Shown one piece after another: positions 55,290 to 64,000 of a stretch of 64,000 nucleotides of DNA. The notes under the pieces were generated by a model, which was not told where the DNA came from, ran no database searches, and saw only the letters and a program-made list of their open reading frames with translations. The stretch spans positions 546,501-610,500 of the forward strand of contig CAHIKZ030002622.1 of NCBI GenBank assembly GCA_903632075.3. The letters are read 5' to 3'. The DNA comes from Acanthosepion pharaonis. Its lineage: Eukaryota; Mollusca; Cephalopoda; Sepiida; Sepiidae. Within the stretch, counting starts at the first letter, position 1; each line of letters begins with the position of its first letter. Position numbers and translations under genes: made by a program.

Positions 55290-55830
55290 TCTTATTTTTA
55301 AGGTACAGACTCTTAAGGTAACTGCTTATTACTTTTAAGGTAGAGTCACTTAAGGTAACTGCGTATTATTTTTAAGGTATGGACTCTTAAAGTAACTACT
55401 TTTTATTTTTAAGGTAGAGTTTCTTAAGGTAAATACTTATTATTTTGAAGGTAGGGACTCTTAAGGTAACTGTTTATTATTTTTAAGGTAGATTCTCTTA
55501 AGGTAACCACTTATTATTTTGAAGGTAGGGACTCTTAAGGTAACCGCTTATTATTTTTAAGGTAGATTCTTTTAAGGTAACCACTTATTATTTTTAAGGT
55601 AGAGTCTCTTAAGGTAAATGCTCATTATTTTTAAGGTATGAATTTTTAAGGTAACTGCTTAATATTTTTAATGTACAGGCTCTTAAAGTAACCGCTTATT
55701 ATTTTTAAGGTAGGGACTTTTAAGGTAATGGCTTATTTTTAAGGTAGAGATTTTTCAGGTAACAGCTTATTTTTAAGGTTTGGACTTTTATTAGGACTTA
55801 TTTCTAAGGTAGGGACGTTTATTTTCCATA
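55290..55830. repeat. ~37-bp tandem repeat, ~14 copies
   Basis: Unit TTATTTTTAAGGTAGGGACTCTTAAGGTAACTGC with variants. The half-units TTTTAAGGTA and CTTAAGGTAA are themselves related, so the array probably grew from an older ~18-bp repeat. Confidence 0.93.
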
Positions 55831-56017
55831 ATCTTTAAATAGTTTTATCTTTTTTATGAAATTAAAATTACTAGTTCTTATTAATTTTAACTCTTATTTG
55901 TTACATCCTAATTTCAGTTGCTTTTTATTACAACTAGATTGTTTGTTAGTGAGCAATGTGGAAAAACCATAAGGAGTAAGCTTCTGGTACAATTTCAAAT
56001 TGTATCCCTTTTTTCAG

Positions 56018-56564
56018 TGTTATGGGTCGGTTCCTTGTACCACGGTGATAGTCCAAGGTAGAACCAATAAAGAAGAACTCAAACATGGATAAGGAATAAC
56101 ACAGATATATTACAAACAGGAATATATACAGAGAAGTAGAAAGTGTTAATACAAACACTCAGGTTTAGTAGTAATTGTCTGAATGCGACTCTGTTTTGGT
56201 CTGCCTATGACTCGACTGACTGACTCACTCGCTCTGACTTCAGACTTAATGGTATTTAGTCACCCCACCACGAGGGCATCATGTGGCACAAGGCCGGTTT
56301 AATGTGGGATGTCCGAGCCCATGGGCTCGGCCAAAAATATGCCCTTTGAACCTGTATAAACCGGTTCAGGGTCAGTTTACCTCTCCGAAAGAGACCCCGC
56401 CCTTCGGCATAGCCTTGTTCAGGTTCCTCCCCACCCGAAGGCAGAGAGTTCAACCGATCAGCCGGTTGCCTGACTTCGGGCAGAACTCCTGCTTCCTCTT
56501 AAGGCGCAGTATTTATTACATATGGAATAGTCCATTATGTTATTATGGGTAAGGTCCCATAACA
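56018..56564. mobile_element. Solo LTR, 547 bp, with TSD
   Basis: Starts TGTTATGGGTCGG and ends GGTCCCATAACA, with the short terminal inverted repeat TGTTATGGG/CCCATAACA. TTCAG flanks it exactly at 56013-56017 and 56565-56569. It is GC-richer and CpG-richer than its surroundings, so it is probably recent or in another compositional class. The minus strand has a TATA-like GACTAAATACC followed by TTCTTCTTTATTGG, so minus orientation is more likely. Confidence 0.93.
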
Positions 56565-56815
56565 TTCAGGAAGTCTCTCTCAGTACAACATCTGCCTTAC
56601 TAATTAGGTCATAAAAACCTACAAGTAAATATATAAAGAAGCAGTTTGAGTGTCTAAGCAATATTGGATATGTTAATGACACTTCTCAAAATGACAGACA
56701 ATCAGCTGCATTCATTAAAACTTAACATAATTATATTATCTATGATCACTTGAGGTGAAAATACAACTAAAATAGTTCCCAATTCCAAGATCAAAAGAAG
56801 AAAAGTGACTAGATT

Positions 56816-57190
56816 TCAAAATGTGAATGGAATTGGTCATTTTATATATGCAATGCCAACCCAACAAAATCCACATCAGCACCTAGTAACATGTCCTCAG
56901 TTGGTCATGTAATCTTGCTCTGACTTTTGATACTGATTAGAAAAAATATATTTTGTTTGTGTCACTGTTGCTGAATATTTGACACCATTTAGTAATACAA
57001 TAAAAATAAATACAAGATAAGACAATAATTTTTATAATGGCAATCTTCAAAAGTTTAATCATCATCATCTGTGTCCTTGAATCCTGTTCTTTATTGTCCT
57101 TAGTGTTTCTTTCACTCTCAGTAACCCCTTGCAACCTAGTGGCTTTATTGCCTTGCTTGGGGGTTGAAATGATTAAAGAAAAGCACAAAT
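56816..57190 (+). repeat. Direct duplication, copy 1
   Basis: About 375 bp from CAAAATGTGAATGGAATTGG to the LINE-A 3' end (GCTTGGGGGTTGAAATGATT). Copy 2 starts at 57772. The pair differs by small indels and about 10-15% substitutions by eye. Confidence 0.87.
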
Positions 57191-57771
57191 TATGAAGAAG
57201 AATAAAACGTGATGCGTGCACGTGCATTTGAGTGTTACAAGAGATTCCATGATGGTTGAGGTCAACAAAGATGATAGATGTTGTGGATGCCAATGCATGT
57301 CAAGAACTGGTGAAAAGATTAAAAAAGCTAACAAAAATGTCAAATCAATCATTTGAAACGATCAATTATTTGAATATGCAAAGATTCGGTTTGTTTAATT
57401 TCAGCAACTGATGCTTCATTTTTGTATTAAGCACTTTTTACGACATGTCAAAAGAACAAGCCTACTTCAAGTAATGTATAACAACAACCAAAAGACAATA
57501 GCAGATTGAAACTTTCTGAGAAACATTTGTCTGACTTTGCTTTTGTGTGCCAATGCCAAACCTTTGTTTATGAACTTTTTACCTGCTTACCTGTTAATTG
57601 CATTTGTTTGCTTACTTACTTGATATTATTTCATTTTTGCCCATGTTTTACTCTTTTCATTGCAAACTTTGTTAATTCTCTTTGTTGGACAATTTTGTTC
57701 TTCATTTTGCATTTCGACCATGACTACTCACTACACAGTTCTTAATTCCAAGTCTTAATCAAAGACCAAAT
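57191..57771. other. Unassigned spacer between duplicates
   Basis: No recognised element. The short plus-strand frame at 57506-57745 lacks family features. Confidence 0.5.
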
Positions 57772-58590
57772 TGCAAAATGTGAATGGAATTGGTCATTTT
57801 CCTTATGCAATGCTAACCCACCACAAACTCTGGTCAAATCCACATCAGCACCTGGGGATGTGTCCTTAGTTGGTCATGTAATCTTGCCCTAACTTTTGAT
57901 ACCGATGAGAAAAAATATCTTTTGTTTATTTCTCTGTTGCTGAATATTTGACACCGTTTAGTGATATGATCAAAATAAATGCAAAATAAAAAGATTGACA
58001 ATTTTTATAATGGCACTCTTCAAAAGTTTAAATGCAATGTCAATCATCATCATCTGTCTCCTTGAATACTGTCCTTTGACTGTCCTCACTGTTTCTTTCA
58101 TTCTCAGTAACCCCTTACATTTTAGTGGCTTTTATTGTCTCACTAAGAGTGAAATGATTTTTTAAAAATGATGTTGACATGTCAGCAGCAAATCAAGGAG
58201 TGATAGAGATAATAAAATGTCCTGTCAACTACAATCTTCAAAAATTTAAATGTAACATCAATCATTTTCTTCCTCCTTCAATTCTGTTCTTTTATTCACC
58301 GTTTCTTTCATTCTCTCTAACCCCTTGCATCCTAGTGGCTTTTATTGCTTCACTAAAAGTGAAATGATTTTTAAAAAATGGTGTTAACATATCAGTGGCA
58401 AATTGATGAGAAAGAAAAATAAACAAATGCCCTGTCAACTATGATCTTCAAAAATTTAAATGTAATGTCAATTGTCATCTACTGTCATCTTGAATCCTCT
58501 TCTTTTAATTGTCCGCTGTTTATTTCATTCTAAGTAATCCCTACATCCTAGTTTCCTTGATTGAAGTGAAATAATTATAAAAATATGTTT
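57772..58590 (+). repeat. Duplication copy 2 and LINE 3'-end tandem array
   Basis: Copy 2 spans 57772-58160. Its LINE-A-derived last part (TCTTCAAAAGTTTAAATGCAA to GTGAAATGATTTTTAAAAA) is then repeated twice more at about 58205-58380 and 58435-58580. Each unit has a TAACCCCTTGCATCCTAGTG block. The linker (GACATGTCAGCAGCAAATC) repeats with them, so units of about 200 bp amplified by tandem duplication, not by separate LINE insertions. Confidence 0.85.
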
Positions 58591-58979
58591 AGGTGAACTA
58601 TATTCCTTGGTTCCACTAATCCAGACCTTCACAGCTAAGACCCACCAGACTATGTACATCAAGGTAACTCATCCTCATTCCCTTTATCTTCCATTTGTAA
58701 AGAAGAAGTGTTGCATTGTAGAAAGACTCCTGAGAGGGTGCTTTGCCAATTGTTACAATCCTAACCTCTTAAAGTCTTGGGTCATCCATTATCTATCCTA
58801 CATATCCTCATAATATATACCTCTTGCTCCCATTCTTATAACAACCTAATTTAGTAACCCTTTACCTTGAGTGTTCTTGGGCCTTGGGTGAAAAATGGTT
58901 GATCAATTATAACAAATTTAAGAGAGAAGGAAACTGAACATAGAATAATGTGTGCTAGCAGTAGTTTTGTTTAACACTG
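58591..58979. other. Unassigned stretch
   Basis: Ends in a LINE-A-like tail (CTTTACCTTGAGTGTTCTTG then GGGTGAAAAATGG, about 58858-58900). No more could be assigned. Confidence 0.45.
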
Positions 58980-59760
58980 CTACCAAAATGAAACATTAAC
59001 CTAAGAACTCAGATCATGTTCTTAAATTGCCTCATCTGATCAAAACTTTCACATGGATGTCAAGTATAGCATCCAAGTCATTCAGAAATATCTGAACCAG
59101 GGTTTCTTAAATTTTTTACCCTTGTTGAATCTTTGAAATAGTTTTCATGTCTCAAGGAAACTCTGCATAAAAATTATTATATACCATTATTAATATTTAT
59201 CACTTTTATATATTATTATAATGACCAAGTATTTTCCAACACTATGCCATATATGTATAGTAAAATTACAAATATAAAATTAAACAAAAATTATTCAAAA
59301 ATGCATTAGCTGATTTATCACTGTTTTTTGCACAACCCTTATCAACCTTTTGCAGAACATGAGGGTTCCGGGGAACACTGGTTGTGAAACACTGGTCTAA
59401 ACTATCAGCTGTATTCAACCACTTTAACAAATCATTGATGAAAAATAGCTTCAGGCTAATGAATCCAGGTGGTCTTAAAAAGGACTCTTCTTCCTCACTG
59501 GCAATATAGAATCACAAAAAGACTGTACCAAATAACAGAAACTGCATCATTTGAAGACTTTCAACAACTAAAATGGATAGTGTATGTAACTGGAAGAGAA
59601 AATAATAACATAATCAAGATGCTGACTTTCCATACCACTTCAAACAAAAGGTTAGGAAGGAAACTCCCATCAACACTAGAAAGAATAATAAAAGTGAATG
59701 TAAACCTATTTAAGAGAAATCTCTATATACAAAATTCCACTATTTTAAAAACAATTTAAT
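58980..59760 (+). repeat. Interspersed repeat, family D, interrupted
   Basis: Shares AACCTAAGAACTCAGATC, TTCAGAAATATCTGAAC and ATCATTGATGAAAAATAGC-type sequence with 41850-42260. A hAT-like element at 59098-59394 interrupts it. A plus-strand frame in 59469-59759 shows no recognised family features. Confidence 0.75.
59098..59394. mobile_element. hAT-like MITE, 297 bp
   Basis: TIRs CAGGGTTTCTT (left) and its reverse, GTGAAACACTG (right), resemble hAT termini. An 8-bp TSD is ATCTGAAC (59090-59097) and GTCTAAAC (59395-59402), six of eight matching. The family D copy at 41690-42260 has the uninterrupted site AATATCTAAACTG, which confirms the insertion. The body is non-coding. Confidence 0.9.
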
Positions 59761-59827
59761 GATTAAAATAAATACTTAATAAAAATGCAATGCTGTTTTT
59801 TGTATATCTTTTCCTTTAAGATGGTTA

Positions 59828-59985
59828 ATTTGCAGTTCACATTAAAAATTTCCAGAATATGTACATTTATGTGTAATTGCATATGCTCCATTAGAATCTG
59901 GCTTGATAAATTTGATAAAATCTACCATTTTGAAGTTATTGACAGTGAAAGTTTGGATTCATTCACATCGTGGGCAGCCATTACA
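59828..59985 (+). repeat. Left arm of foldback element
   Basis: GCAGTTCACATTAAAAATTTCC to GGGCAGCCATTAC. The reverse complement lies at 60449-60602 with few mismatches. Confidence 0.9.
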
Positions 59986-59987
59986 GG

Positions 59988-60440
59988 TGTTGTTATACAT
60001 TCATTGCAGAGTAGCTATCAGTGTAGGTATCTGATATATCCCAGAAAGGGATATATTTGAATGAAGTAGCTAAGTGGTTTTGGCTACTATAACCAAGTAG
60101 AATACAGTAGCAATAATTGACTAGTACGTGTTGTAGTCGCAGGTAAGAAGTGTAGATCAATGGCATAGTCCAATGGGCGTCGTTATAGACTAAGGCTCTT
60201 GACTCTCCTACATGTCCGTCAGTATTTATGATGGACATCAGCCAATCATATTCCAGTGAGGGGGAACACAGGTGTATGCATATTCCATTATATCAGTATC
60301 ATTGCGCAAACTGAGCGTGTGTACGTAAATAGTTCTTGTGCGCAGTAATTGTGACAAATTTAGACAAGAAAGATCAGTTGCGAGCTTAGCTTTCCGTAGT
60401 CTTTCACGTTTACCTTTCCGCAGCGAATATATGCAAACAA
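59988..60440 (-). mobile_element. Probable solo LTR in the foldback loop
   Basis: On the minus strand it starts TGTTTGCATATATTCGC near 60440 and ends GTATAACAACA near 59988. The TG...CA ends, ~450-bp length, TATA-like CATAAATACTGACGG and higher CpG fit an LTR. The foldback arms on each side meet almost exactly at its ends. A TSD could not be confirmed, so an internal part of the foldback element is the alternative. Confidence 0.6.
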
Positions 60441-60448
60441 TGCAAGTA

Positions 60449-60602
60449 ATGGCTGCTTCCAAGGATGCGATTGAATCCCAAATTTCACTGTCAATAACTC
60501 CAAAATGGTAGATTTTATCAAATTTATCAAGCCAGATTCAAATGGAGCATATGCAATTACACATAAATGTAAATATTTTGGAAATTTTTAATGGGAACTG
60601 AG
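60449..60602 (-). repeat. Right arm of foldback element
   Basis: GTAATGGCTGCTTCC to TTTTTAATGGGAACTGAGTG is the reverse complement of the left arm at 59828-59985. Confidence 0.9.
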
Positions 60603-60629
60603 TGAGGGTGTTACACAGCGAATTATCCT

Positions 60630-61120
60630 TTAAGATTTTATATTTCATTTATTTGCAAAATTGAATACAATGTAGAGTTTGTAAATCTTGCCAAAAAATG
60701 TTAGCAACTTCAGCAATGCTAAATACTGATAGGATTTCAACACATGTCAGCGTATTGCAAAAAGATTCTAGTATATAAAATTCTGTGACTTCCGTTATTC
60801 TGTCCATCCATCACACCCTCTAAAACAGCTACACATTGACCGATCAAAACCAAATTTTGGGGAGAAGTACAAACAGGTAAGTGGGTACAAAGTGCTGTTG
60901 ATTTTACTAGTGTGCATAAAAAACAGTGAAGTAGATATCTTGTCAAAGTATTTTTCCAAACAAATCAGCTTATTCAAATTTCATTGATCATTTTGTGAAA
61001 TAGAACAAAACATAGAGTTTCTAAATCTCAACAAAAAATGTTTGTAATAACTTCAACAATAAATACTCTGAGGATTTCAACACATGTGTGTTGCCAAAAA
61101 ATTCTAGTTTTATAAATTTC
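60630..61120. repeat. ~150-bp direct repeat with 185-bp spacer
   Basis: ATTTCATTTATTTGCAAAAT... to GATTCTAGTATATAAAATTC (60630-60785) is repeated at 60970-61120. Shared blocks are TAGAGTTT, AAATGTT, GGATTTCAACACATG and TTCTAGT. The spacer has no element features. Neither TG...CA ends nor a TSD is evident. Confidence 0.78.
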
Positions 61121-61244
61121 ATCAGACAATAATGCTAACTTTTCAGTTGAGGAATGCCAAATGTTTCCTTATAAGGAAACAGCTAATCTCAACACTACCA
61201 TTACTATATTTTATATTTTTTCATGTAATGTAAAACTTTTTTTT

Positions 61245-61682
61245 CATTATAAAAAGGAAAGGATACACATGTTTCAACCGTTCTACCCTCTGGCCTTCAT
61301 CAGGACAATAGCCTAGTGGATTAAAGCATCGATTTGTCAATTTGGTGACATAATAATTGTGAGTTCAATCCCTGGGCCTGGCAGTATGTACTTGGACTCA
61401 GTGGAAACAGGTCAAGCAATAACTGAGCAGTGCTAAAAATAAGAACTAGACAATATATCCCTAGATATTGACAGTAGAATGAGAACAGTCTACCTCCATA
61501 GATTAAATAAAGTGTTCAGTCCAGAATTCCCTGTAGGTTATCCAGGTCGATATAAATCTGATGAAGACCAAAGGGCACAACAGCTAAAACATTGTGATAA
61601 CAACAACAAAGATGAGGACAATAGTCCAAATGTAAATAGTGTAACTAATGATAACTCCTTATCCCAGAAATTCAGACAGAAA
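61245..61682. mobile_element. Diverged PLE-derived unit with inverted piece
   Basis: A short minus piece (61245-61305, reverse of CTGATGAAGGCCAGAGGGTA and GGTTGAAACATGTG) precedes a plus unit. The plus head has an A box TAGCCTAGTGG (61309-61319) and a B box GTTCAATCCC (about 61362). The body has GAGAACAGTCTACCTCC, ATCTGATGAAGACC, AGCTAAAACATTGTG and ends CCCAGAAATTCAGACAG. It is a separate subfamily from the 44954 unit, yet the frame from 61479 remains open with RTVY, DEDNSPNVNSV and SQKFRQK. Confidence 0.85.
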
Positions 61683-61857
61683 TAAACATTTGTGTTTTAT
61701 CAAAAGAAAACGACCATTGACTTAGTCAATTTTTTTTAGATCTTATCTCTTTTTCCCAGATGGAAATACAAATGGCTTTTAATAATAATATGAAAACAGT
61801 CAGAATGTGAATTCATCCAACATTATTTAAAAAATGAAATCTCACTGAGAGGTGGTT

Positions 61858-62480
61858 GATGTTGCTTGTCTGTACAAGTTTCCAGTGTTTTTTTTCAAAA
61901 TGCAATTTTTTTAAATTTTATTATATTTTATTAAATCTCATTAAATTAATTAAATCTATTAAATCTACTTTTATTAAATCTTATTATATTTTATTAAATC
62001 TCATTAAATTGATTAAATCTATTAAATCTACTTTTATTAAATCTTATTATATTTTATTAAATCTCATTAAATTGATTAAATCTATTAAATCTACTTTTAT
62101 TAAATCTTATTATATTTTATTAAATCTCATTAAATTAATTAAATCTATTAAATCTACTTCTATTAAATCTTATTATATTCTATTAAATCTCATTAAATTA
62201 ATTAAATCTATTAAATCTACTTTTATTAAATCTTATTATATTTTATTAAATCTCATTAAATTTATTAAATCTATTAAATTATTTAATTAAATCTATTACA
62301 CCTACTTTTATTAAATCTTATTATATTTTATTAAATCTCATTAAATATATTAAATGTATGAAATTTACTTTTAATAAATTTTATTATATTTTATTAAATT
62401 CCACTGACATGATTGATGCTGCTTGTCTGTACAAGTTTGCAGAGTTTTTTTTTTTTCAAAATGCAAACTTTTTGCACTCA
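61858..62480. repeat. 63-bp tandem array between direct repeats
   Basis: The array (about 61915-62400) has about 7.5 units of 63 bp built from TTAAATC words. Since 63 is a multiple of three and units are similar, a 144-codon frame of repeats of IKSYYILLNLIKLIKS stays open; it has no other sign of being a gene. Flanks share GCTTGTCTGTACAAGTTT and TTTCAAAATGCAA (61863 and 62421). Confidence 0.9.
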
Positions 62481-62944
62481 CCTTTTTATGCTGATAGCTA
62501 TGGTGAATGTTTTCATAGTGGTCAAATGAGTTGTTAGAGAAACTTGTTTTTTTCTCCATTGATTTTTATCCTATTATTCATCAATAATTTTAACAAATAA
62601 GTCAATAATATGTATTGCATTATAATGATAAATAAAAGTTATAAAGAAAGAAGCGCACTACAAAAAACAATAAACACCAAATAAAAACGTTTTTCATGTT
62701 AATAATTCACTGGAATAAAAAAACAAACAAATGTATCTTTTGTAAGATGGCATATATGGTGTTGAAAGTTGTTTTGCTAATACTTGTTGAAGGAGCAAAA
62801 TGTCAACAAAGAAATAAAAAATTTAAACTTACAACTGGATTTCAGATATTTCCTGATTTGAAACCAGTCCTTGCCTTCATTTATATTCTTATAAAATTTG
62901 TAGCTGTCATTTTGTTTAATTATAGCATTAGGCTATAATATTTT
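62481..62944. other. Unassigned stretch
   Basis: No recognised element. Confidence 0.5.
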
Positions 62945-63890
62945 ATGAAGTAAACTTTAGAAGGAACCAGAATCCCAATCATATATCGGAAAAGAGATAA
63001 ACCTCTACTCCTGTTCATATTGAGGAAAAATGAATAAATAAATAGTATATAAAATTTAAGAGTTTAGGCGGAAGTTGTAGTAGACTTTAGAAGGAACTGG
63101 AAGCAAGGGATAAACCTCTACTCCTGTTCAAAAGACTAGGGAGGAGTGTGTACCGGATGATAGGCAAACCTATCTTCTCTTATTGAAGAAAATTGAATAA
63201 TTAAATGGTAAATACAATTTAAGAGTTTAGGTGGAGACGTTAGAAGTATAGAGTTGTAGTAGACTTTAGAAGGAACTGGAAGCAAGGGATAAACCTCTAC
63301 TCCTGTTCAAAAGACTAGGGAGGAGTGTGTACCGGATGATAGGCAAACCTATCTTCTCTTATTGAGGAAAATTGAATAATTAAATGGTAAATACAATTTA
63401 AGAGTTTAGGTGGAGACGTTAGAAGTATAGAGTTGTAGTAGACTTTAGAAGGAACTGGAAGCAAGGGATAAACCTCTACTCCTGTTCAAAAGACTAGGGA
63501 GGAGTGTGAACCAGATTTTCAAACACACCTATCTTCTCCTATTGAGGAAAATTGAATAATTAAATGGTAAATAAAATTTAAGAGTTTAGGTGGAGATGTT
63601 AGAAGTATAGAGTTGTAGTAGACTTTAGAAGGAACTGGAAGCAAGGGATAAACCTCTACTCCTGTTCAAAAGACTAGGGAGGAGTGTGAACCAGATGTCA
63701 AACACACCTATCTTCTCCTATTGAGGAAAATTGAATAATTAAATGGTAAATAAAATTTAAGAGTTTAGGTGGAGATGTTAGAAGTATAGAGTTGTAGTAG
63801 ACTTTAGAAGGAACTGGAAACAAGGGATAAACCTCTACTCCTGTTCAAAAAACAGGGGAGTATTGTGAACTTGACGATAGGCAAGCCTAT
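62945..63890 (+). repeat. ~180-bp satellite array
   Basis: About five units with a period of 179-180 bp: AAGCAAGGGATAAACCTCTA falls near 63102, 63281, 63460, 63640 and 63819. Each has GACTAGGGAGGAGTGTG, GCAAACCTATCTTCTC and AGAGTTTAGGTGGAGACGTT. The central units are nearly identical, so amplification is recent. Diverged units lie at both ends and at 38450-38760. Confidence 0.95.
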
Positions 63891-64000
63891 CTAATCCTAT
63901 TCAAATTTTTATTTTGATATTTTGACGCTTAAGCTCCAGTTAAATCAAGCTAAGTAGAAAAATTACTCTAACAGATTTGTTGAAAATAAGAATTTATTAC

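Noticed and set aside
61856..62290. 144-codon frame of 21-residue repeats
   Set aside because: A 63-bp tandem repeat preserves the frame automatically. The units are built from TTAAATC words and no other coding sign exists.

Overview
The window is AT-rich, intergenic, repeat-dominated nuclear DNA from an invertebrate animal. No host protein-coding gene, rRNA gene or functional tRNA gene could be supported. The evidence for an animal genome is decayed non-LTR retrotransposons of three lineages, a Gypsy-type LTR element, Penelope-like (PLE) and mariner fragments, SINEs built from 5S rRNA and tRNA sequence, and very many (TA)n and other tandem repeats. A mollusc, perhaps a cephalopod, fits this style of genome, but that is inference; nothing in the window proves it.

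Layout. 1-4.9 kb: LTR and SINE remnants, a 130-bp tandem repeat and a decayed LINE whose RT core is replaced by a 47-bp minisatellite. 4.3-12.95 kb: a nested stack. A LINE 3' end is split by a 6.3-kb minus-strand Gypsy element (LTRs 5096-5300 and 11170-11373). That element was itself hit by a solo LTR, a LINE 3' end, a 606-bp retroposon and a palindromic PLE-derived unit. A 1.18-kb PLE copy with a GIY-YIG domain lies just beyond. 13-22.3 kb: dispersed satellite copies, a solo LTR with target-site duplication (TSD), LINE and mariner fragments. 22.6-28 kb: (TA)n tracts and several inverted-repeat elements. 28.5-36.7 kb: SINE, LINE and mariner remnants. 37-39.5 kb: TATC-type satellite and a 25-bp repeat. 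40-49.2 kb: SINEs, a composite repeat and a third LINE lineage with recognisable RT motifs. 49.7-50.8 kb: a polypurine tract. 51-64 kb: MITEs, a GC-richer solo LTR, local duplications, foldback DNA, and 63-bp and 180-bp tandem arrays.

The most interesting signal is a family of PLE-derived units that recurs at nine places. A complete unit is about 330 bp. It has a tRNA-like head with good Pol III A and B boxes, then a body that is also the terminal repeat of the GIY-YIG PLE copy. Several copies are head-to-head palindromes. Four insertions have TSDs of 12-15 bp, so the palindrome was inserted as a unit. The body keeps one reading frame open across diverged copies and contains a hammerhead-ribozyme-like core. 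A second SINE family fuses a 5S rRNA-like head to a tRNA-like middle.

Divergence estimates were made by eye and coordinates of decayed elements are approximate unless TSDs are given.
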